This document shows, in pieces, positions 49,301 to 57,890 of a stretch of DNA of 58,750 nt. The first letter of the stretch is position 1; each line of letters starts with the position of its first letter. The notes beneath the pieces were generated by a model. The model was not told where the DNA came from. It did not search any database and saw nothing but the letters and a program-made list of their open reading frames with translations. Source of the stretch: an uncultured Clostridia bacterium (GTDB lineage Bacteria; Bacillota; Clostridia; UBA1381); the NCBI GenBank assembly GCA_910585795.1, contig CAJUFV010000011.1, positions 1 through 58,750 on the forward strand, read 5' to 3'. The position numbers and the translations under genes were made by a program.

Positions 49301-52300
49301 ATAGAAACGTTCCTCACCGTTCTTCAAGCCCGTAACGGTGTATGTGTACTTACCGTTTACAGATGAAAGTGTGCTTGCGTCAAGTCTTGATACAACACTC
49401 ATATACTTTGAATCCTTACCTGACCATACAACATATCTTGTGATTGTGCTGTATCCGTCAGTATCAGGAGCATTCCATGTAAGTGTAACCTCACCGTCAC
49501 CCGGTATAACCTCAAAATTATTCGGAACACCCGGAACAGTCTGTACAACTGTACCTGTAAGAGTAACTGTAATTGAATTTGAATCATTAGCACTTCTGCC
49601 AACTGCGTTTACAGCTGCAATACTCAAAACATACTTCTGATTTGTAAGACCTTCAGAAATAGTCTCTGTGAATTCACCATTACTGTTAGGAGTAGGATTC
49701 TTAACTGTAAATGTCTTCGCTGTACCGCCGTTCTTAGGCTGAGCAGTAATAATATATTCAGTAATATCTGTACCACCGTTATTTTCCGGAGCAGTCCAAG
49801 TTACTACGAATGAGTTGTTGAATGAGTCAACCCCTTCGAGAGACGGAGCATCCGGTGTATTCAATGTTGTGAATGACGGTGTTGTATAGATTTCGCCATC
49901 ACCGGCATCACTGCGCGCAACTATGTCATAGCTGTAGCTCATGCCCTTTTCAAGACCTGTCACAGTCGCTGTTCTGTTTTCATTATCGATAACAATGCTG
50001 CCTTCACCTGTCACCTTATATTCTCTGATTGGCAGACCGCCGTCGTCCTGTGGGTAATCCCATGAAAGAACGAAGCCGCATCCGTCATTTTCTGAGTATG
50101 TGTACTCAACATTCAGGCTCTCACCGTCGATTGCGCCCGGAACACCACCAGGAATAACTGTTTCAGGACGGCTCTGTGTGCCTTCACCCGCAAGGTTAAT
50201 AGCGCTTACAGTTACAGCATATTCTTTACCGTTTTCAAGACCATCAATAAGAGCGCTTGTTTTAATTGTTGTAAGAACAGGAGTTTCCTCACCGTTCAGA
50301 TATACCGCATAGCTTGTAATCTTGCTTGCGTTTGACTGAGGAACAGTCCACTCAACGCTGATTTTTCCGCTTGCCGGAACCGCGCTGATAATAACCGGAG
50401 CCTCCGGAGTACCCGGAATAGCTGTTACAGGATTACTCCATGAGCCCTCGCCGTTAATCTCGTTAACCGCGCGAACCTGGAATGTATATTCTGTACCGTT
50501 CTTCAGGCTTTCCTCGTTTAATTCTTCAATAAGTTTTGTATACGTATTTGAACCGTCAGCCGTAATTGATACAACCTCACTGCCCACGCTTGAAGATACC
50601 ATAATATCATAACGTGAAACAGGGATTTCCTCACTTACGTCCTCTGATTTATCAAATGATACAAGTACGTTACCAACACCTGCCTGAGCCGACAGATTTG
50701 CCGGAGCCGCCGGAACACCTGTGATAACCTTGTGAATATCACCCTTTGCCGAAGCAAGACCTCTGCTGTTGACAGCTACCATATAGAAGCTGTGCTCAGC
50801 GCCGTCAGCTACGCCTTTTACTGTAGCAACATTATCGCTGTAGATAACGTCTGTCATCTCCTGCTCAGTGCCGTCACCGTTTACCATGTAAACCTTATGA
50901 CCTGTAATCTGAGCGCCGTTTCCGTCACCATCAGCATACTTGAAGCTGAATGAACCAACACCCGGTTTAATATCGCTTACCTTTGGAGCGTCAGGCTCAG
51001 CCCAAGGAGTAACCTTTGCCGCAGCGCTGTGAGCGCCTTCGCCGTAACCATTAGTTACAGTTACAGTTACGTCGTACTCTCTTCCGCCTTCAAGACCTTC
51101 GATAACCTTTTCCATAGCGGTTCCTTCAGGAACTCTTGATGAACCGTCACCGATTTCACCAGCTTTAACACCGTCTACATAAATTGTATACTGTGTCGGA
51201 TAGAACTTGTTTCCAAGAGAGCTGTCAATTGCCGGAGCATCCCATGTAACCTTTACGCTATTCTTAGCATTAGCAATAGCGGCTACATTAGATACTGTTG
51301 CCGGTGTACCAAGAATTATTGTCTTAGCCGCCGACTTGCTGCCCTCAACGCCCTGAATAGGCACAGCAGCTACCTGAACTGAAAGCTCTTTACCAAGCGG
51401 ACGCATTGTCAGCACAACCCTGTTTTCAGCATTGTTCTTTGTCAGGTAAGCATGCTCACCGTTTAAATAAACGTGGAAGCTGCTTATATAAGACATAGAA
51501 TCCTTATACTGGTCAAGATTCCATGAAATAGTCAGGTCACCCTGATTATTACCTTCAAGGGTTATATCCTTTGGAGGAGGAATGCTTCCCGCTGTAACGC
51601 TTCTTGTTTCAGAGCTTACACCAATGAAGTCATCCTCAGGACCCGGTCTGTATCCTGCCGCGTCCGTAACAGCGTTGTAAGAAACAACGTTAATATCATA
51701 AGTCTGGCTTGCGTTAATTCTGTTAGACACGATAGTATATCTGTATATACCATCCGCGTCAGGCTCGGTAATTCTTGTTGTGTTCATTCTAAAGTCACCG
51801 ATATAGATGTCGTAACCTGTCATTGCGGCGTTACCAGTATCCTTCGGAGCTTTCCATTCAACATAAATTCTCGTATTACCAATACCTGAGTAGACATCTG
51901 TGATAACAGCCTTACCCGGTTTTGTGTTAGTAGCGCCCTTAACAGGCTCGCTTACCATACCTTCACCGGCTTCATTCATAGCCGTAACCTCAAACTCATA
52001 GCCTGCGCCTGTATCAAGACCTGCAGCCTTATAGCTTGTGCCTGTAATATGTTCATCCTCTGTACCGTATGTCTTAGCAAGGGTACGTGTAACTTCCTTA
52101 TACTCACCTGTAGCATAATCCTTCTCGCTAACCTTGTAAGCTCTTACAACATAACCTGTTATAGCGCTTCCGCCGTTATTGATAGGCTTAGACCACACAA
52201 GCTTAATTACGCTGCCGCTTAACGCTTCAGCTGTGACATTCTGCGGTGCGGAAGCCTGAGTTACAGGAATATCCGGCTCGCCGTTGCTTTCAGACGGGCC

Positions 52301-55300
52301 TTCACCCTTTTCGTTTATAGCTGTAACCTGCGCTGTATACGCGTTACCGTTCGCAAGACCCTCGATAACAATGCTGAATGAATATAAATCACCCTGCGGA
52401 GTACCGTATGGCTGCTTGCCTGTGGATGTATCTCTTAAGTCATCAACATATAGCTGATACTGGTTATCATCTGTCTTTTCCCATGATACTGAAGCTGTAG
52501 CTTCCTTATCATCGTTCAGATAGATGTTATAGCCAACTATTTCATAGCCGCCGTTGTTAGCCGGACGTGTCCATGAAACTGTAAGCTTTCTGTTGCCTGC
52601 CTCAACCTCTACATTTTCCGGAGATGCCGGAGAAGCAAAGGTAAAGCTGCCCTGGTTTGAAGGAAGACCCTCGCCCGCAGAGTTAGTACATGTAACCTCA
52701 ACGGTATACTTGCCGCCTGCAACAAATTCAAATTGTTTATCAGCAGCAGCTTTATCGCCCTTGCCGATATATATTTCAAATGATTCTAAATTCTTTTCAT
52801 CTCTTGCTACATTACGCGTGAATGGAGTCTTGTTACCTTTTTCATCAATAACATAGACCGTGTAGCTTCTTATAGCGTTACCGTTTGTGGCCGCTGACTT
52901 CCAGCCAACAGTTACGCCCTCTGTATCTGTTTCATATTTAGTAAGAACCGGAGAAGTCGGAGCGCCGACTGTTACCAGCTTACCCTCGGCTCTGCCTTCG
53001 CCTACCTTACTTACAGCAGTAATTCTAAGGTCAATAGCGTCGCCGTTATCTCTGCTTGTCGCATCAAAAATAGTATGAGTGTCATAAATCTTGACAGGCT
53101 CATCATTATCTGCGTAAATATTGTAGTATAAAATCTCACTGCCGTTGCTGTCAGCCGCGTCAAATGTGATTTCTACCATCTGACCAGCCTTAGGAACGAT
53201 TTCAAGATTTTTAACAGGACCCGGAAGACCTATTCTCTGAGTAACAGGAGCTGTATGGTCACTTTCACCGATTACGTTTACAGCTGACACCTTAATCTCG
53301 TACTCAGTATTATTTGTTAAACCGTCGATAACAACGTTTTTAACACTTTCAGTTTTCGGGTCAACATTACGGATAAGCTTACTAGTCCATTTTTCTGTGC
53401 CGACTCTTCTGTAATAAACCATGAATGATGTTACAGGAGCGGCATTATTGTTAGTATTCTTAATTTCCGTAATTGTGATTATACGGTTACCGGCTTCAAA
53501 GCCTACAATTTCAGGAACGTTAGGACGGTCTGCCGCGATAACCTCAAGCACATCACATTCAGGACCTATCATTTCCTCGCCGTCTCCGCCTGACTTATTC
53601 ACAGCGGCAACCTTGATTTCATAAGTTTCACCTGTTGTAAGTCCCTTAATCTGAGCAGACTGCTTCTTCGCGTCTGTCGGAGCCACAGGGTCAAGCTGTG
53701 TCCATTCCTCTGTGTCCTTCTGACGATATGAAACCACGTAGCTTGTGATTGGAGTGCCGCCGTCAAATACCGGCTTAGTCCATTCAACAATTACGCTGCC
53801 CTTAGCGCTTGGATTTACAGTAACCTCCTGCGGAACAGAAGGATTAGTCCATGTTGTAGCTGTCGCCACAGCCTCCGCACCAGCGCCCGCCTTATTGACA
53901 GCAGAAACGCCGAAATGATACGGAGTACCCTTCTCAAGACCAATTACTGAAGCAGTGTATGTCTTTGACGCTTCATCATATACAGAAGGATTTACTGTTA
54001 GTCCCTCTGTAAGCTCAGCGCCCTTATTTCCATCATTGTCTGAATATACCTTTACATTATAACTTGTTATATCGTCACCGCCGTTGGATGTAGGGGCTTT
54101 CCACGAAACAGCAACAGAGCCGTTCGTTGTAGCCTCAGCAGTAACGTCATTAGGAGCGTCCGAAACCTTATACGGTTTAGCGGTTACAACATCAGATGTT
54201 TCAGAATAGTCAACAGCGTTTAGAGAATAAACTCTGTAGTCATATGAAACACCGTTAGTAACATCACTGTCAATGATTGACGTTCTGTTACCCGCTACCT
54301 GAGCAATCTGCTCCCACGCGGCGTCGCCGTCTGACGAAAGCTTTCTTTCTATATAGAAGTTACTTATAGCGCTTCCGCCGTTATCCACGTTTCCGCCGCT
54401 GCCGTTGCCCCAAGTCAACGTTACCTTCCCGTCCTCTCCGGACGTCGCGGTAACGATTGCCTTGTACGGCTTCACCGGCTTTATCACCACAGTCACGTCG
54501 ACTTTGTCTGCCGCGGCTACCGCCGGCGACGACACAGCCTGCGTTGTGATACTGATAATCGCTGTACCGGCTCCTTTAATGTTGACGGTTCCGTCATCAT
54601 TTACAGTCGCCACACTCGCGTCGCTAGTCGAATACACAAGCTTCGCGCCGCTTGCGCCGCTGCTCGCTTGTATCTTCGGCTGCTCCGCGCCAGTCTTATC
54701 TTTATCACTATAATTCCATGTGTAGTTCGAGCTTCCAACTGTTACTTCTGCTTTATTTCCTAATATATATGGAGCCGTCGATGTACCATTACCTTTAGTG
54801 AACGCTACAGATGACTGATTTAGGAAGAAAGCAGGGCGAACGCCGAAGCCGCCCTCCCACGTGTTGTTGTTGTAGACACGGCCATTGAGGTTGACACTGC
54901 GCGCACAGGAGGAGTAACCGGAGTAAGGCGCACGCAACCACGTGTGCCATTTGTTACCCGCTAGGAACGGATAAGTTGAAGTAGGCGAACCATATCCCCA
55001 CCATGACTGAGCTGTATCAGCAGTGAAGTTACTGTTGTCAATTACCTTCTGAGTAAGTCTACCGACATAATAATCGCCTCCCAGAGTTCCTCTGTTCGCA
55101 TACACTGCCTCGTTCTGTCTTATATCCAGAACGAACATCGTGTCTGTCTGAGTCTCATACCACGCCGTATCGTAGTTCTGGACCGTCTGGCCCATTGTGT
55201 AATTGTAAGTGTGTTCAGCACTTCCACCTTTAGCAAGGCTTTTATCCCAACTCGAAAGGAGATTCTTCTGAGTTACCGTTCTCATCGCCTGTCTTTCAAG

Positions 55301-55816
55301 TGATGAGAAATTGGTCAAGAAGCCTGCTTCTGTGTCGTATGCATTTTTTCCATCTCTCAGCTGTGATGCCGACGGCTTGTTGCCGTTTGCCCAAGCAATC
55401 GAGCTGGCGCTTGAGTTCAACCACTGGCGAAGCATTGAGTCTCCCCAATAATGTGAACCGTAATTCTTACGGTTAGTATCGCCTCTGGCGAAAGAACCCT
55501 TTGTGCCGTCAATCGGCTTTGCCGAGAAGGACTTCATCGTCAAGATTTTGTCCGTCATCAGCAGCGGCAGATATCCGCTTTGATGGGTTCCTGAGAAATT
55601 AGCCGGGTCAACGTTGCCGCTGCCGTCTACCTTCTGGAATCCTACGACTCTCCATAAAATTGGGTCGCCATAGTACGTACCCATCTGCACATAGTCACCA
55701 AGCTTCATGCTTGTTGCTACACCCTGCGCCGAAGCTGTCGTCGCAGGCAGTACCATTGGAATCAAGGCTGTCAGCATTGTTATTGTTGTCAGTATACTGA
55801 TTAACCTTTTTTTCAT
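46334..55816 (-). CDS. DGR target: giant secreted protein with DUF6273 variable domain, about 24 FnIII domains and a dockerin
   Basis: About 3160 residues. Signal peptide (KKRLISILTTITMLTALI), then a DUF6273-type, C-type-lectin/FGE-like domain (about 36-345) that starts LGDYVQMGTYYGDPILWRVVG and ends GFGVRPAFFLN; the diversified region is residues ~299-331. A Big_2-like domain (about 355-450) follows, then about 24 fibronectin-III modules to about residue 2950, most opening P..P.(N/D)V and containing (V/I).W..P and NGG..I..Y. A regulatory-like beta domain and a C-terminal type I dockerin with two near-identical halves (GDLNGDNRVDNTDRINLMKN and GDLNDDNRVDNIDRINFMKN) complete it. Start: ATG at 55816 with AAGAAAGG 9 nt upstream; an ATG three codons earlier abuts that site. 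The 5' end overlaps the reverse transcriptase gene. Confidence 0.9.
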   Translation of the reverse strand: MKKRLISILTTITMLTALIPMVLPATTASAQGVATSMKLGDYVQMGTYYGDPILWRVVGFQKVDGSGNVDPANFSGTHQSGYLPLLMTDKILTMKSFSAKPIDGTKGSFARGDTNRKNYGSHYWGDSMLRQWLNSSASSIAWANGNKPSASQLRDGKNAYDTEAGFLTNFSSLERQAMRTVTQKNLLSSWDKSLAKGGSAEHTYNYTMGQTVQNYDTAWYETQTDTMFVLDIRQNEAVYANRGTLGGDYYVGRLTQKVIDNSNFTADTAQSWWGYGSPTSTYPFLAGNKWHTWLRAPYSGYSSCARSVNLNGRVYNNNTWEGGFGVRPAFFLNQSSVAFTKGNGTSTAPYILGNKAEVTVGSSNYTWNYSDKDKTGAEQPKIQASSGASGAKLVYSTSDASVATVNDDGTVNIKGAGTAIISITTQAVSSPAVAAADKVDVTVVIKPVKPYKAIVTATSGEDGKVTLTWGNGSGGNVDNGGSAISNFYIERKLSSDGDAAWEQIAQVAGNRTSIIDSDVTNGVSYDYRVYSLNAVDYSETSDVVTAKPYKVSDAPNDVTAEATTNGSVAVSWKAPTSNGGDDITSYNVKVYSDNDGNKGAELTEGLTVNPSVYDEASKTYTASVIGLEKGTPYHFGVSAVNKAGAGAEAVATATTWTNPSVPQEVTVNPSAKGSVIVEWTKPVFDGGTPITSYVVSYRQKDTEEWTQLDPVAPTDAKKQSAQIKGLTTGETYEIKVAAVNKSGGDGEEMIGPECDVLEVIAADRPNVPEIVGFEAGNRIITITEIKNTNNNAAPVTSFMVYYRRVGTEKWTSKLIRNVDPKTESVKNVVIDGLTNNTEYEIKVSAVNVIGESDHTAPVTQRIGLPGPVKNLEIVPKAGQMVEITFDAADSNGSEILYYNIYADNDEPVKIYDTHTIFDATSRDNGDAIDLRITAVSKVGEGRAEGKLVTVGAPTSPVLTKYETDTEGVTVGWKSAATNGNAIRSYTVYVIDEKGNKTPFTRNVARDEKNLESFEIYIGKGDKAAADKQFEFVAGGKYTVEVTCTNSAGEGLPSNQGSFTFASPASPENVEVEAGNRKLTVSWTRPANNGGYEIVGYNIYLNDDKEATASVSWEKTDDNQYQLYVDDLRDTSTGKQPYGTPQGDLYSFSIVIEGLANGNAYTAQVTAINEKGEGPSESNGEPDIPVTQASAPQNVTAEALSGSVIKLVWSKPINNGGSAITGYVVRAYKVSEKDYATGEYKEVTRTLAKTYGTEDEHITGTSYKAAGLDTGAGYEFEVTAMNEAGEGMVSEPVKGATNTKPGKAVITDVYSGIGNTRIYVEWKAPKDTGNAAMTGYDIYIGDFRMNTTRITEPDADGIYRYTIVSNRINASQTYDINVVSYNAVTDAAGYRPGPEDDFIGVSSETRSVTAGSIPPPKDITLEGNNQGDLTISWNLDQYKDSMSYISSFHVYLNGEHAYLTKNNAENRVVLTMRPLGKELSVQVAAVPIQGVEGSKSAAKTIILGTPATVSNVAAIANAKNSVKVTWDAPAIDSSLGNKFYPTQYTIYVDGVKAGEIGDGSSRVPEGTAMEKVIEGLEGGREYDVTVTVTNGYGEGAHSAAAKVTPWAEPDAPKVSDIKPGVGSFSFKYADGDGNGAQITGHKVYMVNGDGTEQEMTDVIYSDNVATVKGVADGAEHSFYMVAVNSRGLASAKGDIHKVITGVPAAPANLSAQAGVGNVLVSFDKSEDVSEEIPVSRYDIMVSSSVGSEVVSITADGSNTYTKLIEELNEESLKNGTEYTFQVRAVNEINGEGSWSNPVTAIPGTPEAPVIISAVPASGKISVEWTVPQSNASKITSYAVYLNGEETPVLTTIKTSALIDGLENGKEYAVTVSAINLAGEGTQSRPETVIPGGVPGAIDGESLNVEYTYSENDGCGFVLSWDYPQDDGGLPIREYKVTGEGSIVIDNENRTATVTGLEKGMSYSYDIVARSDAGDGEIYTTPSFTTLNTPDAPSLEGVDSFNNSFVVTWTAPENNGGTDITEYIITAQPKNGGTAKTFTVKNPTPNSNGEFTETISEGLTNQKYVLSIAAVNAVGRSANDSNSITVTLTGTVVQTVPGVPNNFEVIPGDGEVTLTWNAPDTDGYSTITRYVVWSGKDSKYMSVVSRLDASTLSSVNGKYTYTVTGLKNGEERFYKINAVNSVSVDGGAFTQPIAATPVKVTVPGAPAWPVFNNTDGVSAYETNAEGTEITFTWDAPENTGDTGISAYEVYIDENMNGEQLAATVTDTSYVLTNLAERATYNVRVKAVNEAGEGTFSKYIRATRNLNIRKGSEEDHYYYDDFYKDGIYAEIDADYNGFVDANPVYTVPSQPINPTLTETIDDSQNAVAATVTWQKPESDGNKPIQGYYIYINGEKTQYSLDSNADGASRMITLNEGNDETLTYTFPVEYGETYAVSVSAYNSVGEGIDAKITPALKMTLEPIFNLEGSLVDKKYVDLTWSIPNTNITGYVLYVDGIAGSEPLTLDDVTTDVDSMTVSYRVELTEINKEYNFSVSAKYNDKESAIKDVITVDTREEKALAPTNLQINEEGSDVVLTWDAPANLESAGVAYYQIYVDGEAYEANKVNADVTSAIVSIPNFTESKSYLIKMQAVSEYGTEGELSEIVQYDKSGGGSFGTDTPAKPTDVVLTPQYAEDGMLLTADNLVITWKTAPVDAEHTVKANKFKVHLYYSSREEAFNVDAAEDDNNSFTCTINPGVDYTIRIEPWVDDTTSGAWSNNILSVTNPVPQQPTAPELSGELSEDKTSVILTATGIEEGLEYYLIVNGDEDNAQTFVSGQEYALSTDIVNYSFRVKAVKTYSNGDTAHAYSNTVSVNTNPDPEDPTDYISNPPIITGTLSNGNKVKIFWDAPAPREGEKGAIESYQIYVNEVYTATIDADAEFVYELDFGSESVTSVKDVEVKALKTVPDYGNYIASTSKKWKVTPNCNIVGDDDYNNNNQDTENITNPDTTGNGAVDEQVDAVIIPIKSISAVKNVKIEFIDKVTNAVVKTISNEDGADQTAGKLELADGAGTLTLPIDDRFNSNATYDIVVSKTAYTNYTVTDVPYAGLENLEKYFENVELFPGDLNGDNRVDNTDRINLMKNLGKLDMLPSDGDLNDDNRVDNIDRINFMKNLGKIGITVLGAE
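54831..54935 (-). repeat. DGR variable repeat (VR) inside the giant gene
   Basis: Aligned without gaps to the template repeat at 57685-57789. Nine of 105 positions differ. Eight (54874, 54879, 54880, 54897, 54906, 54907, 54909, 54931) are T on the plus strand of the template, i.e. adenines on the coding strand, changed to A, C or G. The ninth (54833, G to A on the plus strand) lies in the invariant 3' end, like the IMH/IMH* difference of known DGRs. On the coding strand the changes are ACG-GCG, TAC-TCC, AAT-TGT, AAT-AGT, AAT-CGT and AAC-TAC, giving T-A, Y-S, N-C, N-S, N-R and N-Y. The GC-rich 3' end (TTCGGCGTTCGCCC) would be the IMH. Confidence 0.95.
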
Positions 55817-56933
55817 TTTTATCATCCTTTCTTAGTTTTAATCTACTCACGATATTTTTTCGTAAATAGTAGGTATTACCATGCTTCGCGTGTCCCATCC
55901 ACGCAGACACGCTCTGCTGAATACTTTCATAATCTATATCACCCGCGGCATACGCTTCATTAAATTTTCTAATTTTGCGTTTCATTGCCGCCTTGGAACG
56001 TTTTCTTAATTTTCTAATTATCTTACCTGTGTCGGTCAAATAGGAGTGAAAGCCAATGTAGTCAACCCCATTTTTTATCGGTAATATCTGCGTCTTTTCA
56101 TTTAGCTCGAGCTTCAGCTCGTCACGCAGAAAACTCCTTATAGTGGCTAGACATTCCTGAAGGAATTTTTTATCGTTATGGAGAATCACAAAATCGTCCA
56201 TATAGCGAACGTACATTTTGATTTTCATTTTTTCCTTAACAAATTTGTCCAGCGCGTCCAGATAAAAAACCGCAAACCATTGGCTCGTCATATTTCCTAT
56301 TGGTAGTCCGACAGCACTGTCAGTGCTGTCGATGACAACGTCCAAAAGCCACCGTATATCCTCATCGGCTATATAGCGGTAAAGATATTTTCTTAAAACA
56401 TCATGGTCGATGCTGTAAAAATACTTATGCACATCGCATTTAAGCGCGTAGAAGTCGCTACCCCATTTGTTGTAGCCTTTTCGCATATAGTCGTTTAAAC
56501 GACCTAACGCGAAATGTGTTCCTTTGCCCTTCCTGCAAGCGGCGTTGTCATAAATTAATCTGGGTTCAAGCAATGGTTCGATTATATTGTCGCATATTAC
56601 ATGCTGAACAATTCTGTCGCGGTATTGGAGCGACATAATGTCCCGTTCCTTTGGCTCGTGTACCTTGAATTTTCTGTATTGACCAACTTTATAAGTGTGT
56701 GTCTCCAGCTCATGTTTGAGCGCCATAATATTGCACATTAAATCATTTTCAAATCGGAGCAGCTCGCTTTTTGCCGCTTTGCCCCGTTTTGCCTTTTTAT
56801 GTGCCACAAGAAGATTTTGGAAATCATATACTTCCTCGAAGCGATTTCTGATAGTTTTAATTTTTCTCACCTGCCGTTTGGTATATATGATACTCTGATT
56901 GCACGTCTCACTTTTTGATGCGGCGCGGAACAT
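55695..56933 (-). CDS. DGR-type reverse transcriptase
   Basis: Up to 412 residues. RT motifs: KCDVHKYFYSID (catalytic Asp167), GLPIGNMTSQWFA (210-222; the (I/V)GNxxSQ form typical of DGR enzymes instead of QGxxxSP), and YVRYMDDFVIL (catalytic DD in YMDD, 244-247), then a thumb with FIGFHSY-like YIGFHSYL and a basic tail (KRSKAAMKRKIRKF). The N-terminus FEEVYDFQNLLVAHKKAKRGK is the usual DGR RT opening, so the true start may be internal (e.g. a GTG near residue 22); no clear ribosome site precedes ATG 56933. The last 40 residues are Asn/Asp-rich and overlap the signal-peptide region of the target gene by about 120 bp. It would copy the template RNA with adenine-specific errors. Confidence 0.95.
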   Translation of the reverse strand: MFRAASKSETCNQSIIYTKRQVRKIKTIRNRFEEVYDFQNLLVAHKKAKRGKAAKSELLRFENDLMCNIMALKHELETHTYKVGQYRKFKVHEPKERDIMSLQYRDRIVQHVICDNIIEPLLEPRLIYDNAACRKGKGTHFALGRLNDYMRKGYNKWGSDFYALKCDVHKYFYSIDHDVLRKYLYRYIADEDIRWLLDVVIDSTDSAVGLPIGNMTSQWFAVFYLDALDKFVKEKMKIKMYVRYMDDFVILHNDKKFLQECLATIRSFLRDELKLELNEKTQILPIKNGVDYIGFHSYLTDTGKIIRKLRKRSKAAMKRKIRKFNEAYAAGDIDYESIQQSVSAWMGHAKHGNTYYLRKNIVSRLKLRKDDKNEKKVNQYTDNNNNADSLDSNGTACDDSFGAGCSNKHEAW

Positions 56934-56939
56934 AGAATT

Positions 56940-57684
56940 AATTTTAAGTTGTCTCTGCTATACTATATTATGTTTTTATTAAAAGTCTGTTCCGCTGCAT
57001 TACTGTCAGCCGTGGATTGTTGATTTACTTATAATGTAGTTTCTGTCAGAACCAGTTTGCTCGGTCGATTGTTACAGCTCCAAATATAGCGTCTGTAACA
57101 TTATGGCCGTCTGCTTCCGACAGCGGCAGTGATTTCTCACTGCCTGTCTCTGGCGCATAAGCCCTTTACGGCTTACGCCACGTCTGTACGGACTCGGTCT
57201 GTCTGATATTTCTATCAGGCGGGCCACCCGCCGTATCAGATGCCCGCAGCATTTGACACATATGCTGCTTGCTTCATGCGGCATAGAATAGCTCTATGCC
57301 CGCAACACAAGCGTGTTGCTTACCGCATCGTACTTGCGCGACGCGCTTTCCGACATTATATATTTATCGCAGTCATCGCCGACGTATGAAATCTTTGACC
57401 TGCGACAGGAACAGAATTCCTTTCCTCTCTCTGCGCGGAATATATCTGCTTAGATATATTAACTCACATTCTTCCGGACGTTCTCTTTATCCCTGCTGCG
57501 GGGATAAAGTTGAAAATCCTCGCGCGCAAACGGTGATAACTTTTTCTAGTTATCCCCGTTCGCGGGGATATGTTGTTGACGTCCTCTCTTGAAAAAGAGA
57601 GCGGGGCGAACATTTTATTTAGAAGTTCTTTTTAAGAATTGGAGAACAGGGTAAACATTATTGACATCTTTTTCGGAAAAGAGA
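56940..57684 (-). ncRNA. Hairpin-rich non-coding spacer between DGR template and RT (probable DGR RNA)
   Basis: No convincing ORF in 745 bp. At least nine stem-loops are visible: 57071-57099, 57119-57148 (12 paired bases with a small bulge), 57152-57179, 57203-57218, 57218-57232, 57246-57268, 57281-57299, 57302-57319, 57485-57509, 57535-57554, 57551-57570 (8-bp stem, TTCG loop on the plus strand) and 57584-57601. In the Bordetella phage DGR the spacer between TR and RT is part of the RNA that primes cDNA synthesis; this region holds the same position but is several times longer. That it is an RNA component is inference. Confidence 0.6.
57594..57611 (-). repeat. Truncated copy of the template 3' end
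   Basis: AAAGAGAGCGGGGCGAAC is repeated exactly at 57678-57695, the invariant end of the template repeat. Beyond it (57612 onward) similarity stops. It looks like a deleted cassette or a duplicated priming/IMH*-like site. Confidence 0.6.
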
Positions 57685-57789
57685 GCGGGGCGAACGCCGA
57701 AGCCGCCCTCCCACGTGTTGTTGTTGTTGACATTGCCATTGAGGTTGACATTGCGCGCATTGTAGGAGTAACCGGAGTAAGGCGTACGC
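57685..57789 (-). repeat. DGR template repeat (TR), cassette 1 of the array
   Basis: Coding-strand sequence of 105 nt holding 24 adenines, with a block of AAC/AAT and TAC codons (encoding TPYSGYSYNARNVNLNGNVN... in the target frame). AAY codons at positions that vary in the VR are the hallmark of a TR, because no single or double A change there makes a stop. It lies upstream of the RT on the same strand. A small hairpin (CTTTT TCGG AAAAG) lies just beyond its 3' end at 57668-57681. Confidence 0.92.
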
Positions 57790-57890
57790 GTATAACTCTG
57801 TCCCGTTGTTAACTATATTAATAAGCTTGTTACAGCTTAATATCCAGAACGTTTTACTCTTTGTATTTTCATAGCTCTTCTGAGAAGAAA

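Noticed and set aside
46334..54500. Further variable repeats within the FnIII region
   Set aside because: The FnIII modules are diverged paralogous domains; I found no second match to the template framework.
55695..56933. Group II intron or retron reverse transcriptase
   Set aside because: No maturase or endonuclease domain and no intron ends. The GLPIGNMTSQ motif and the TR/VR pair point to a DGR.
57072..57284. Small ORF of 70 codons as an avd-like accessory protein
   Set aside because: The frame runs across several hairpins, has no ribosome site and does not look like a helical bundle.
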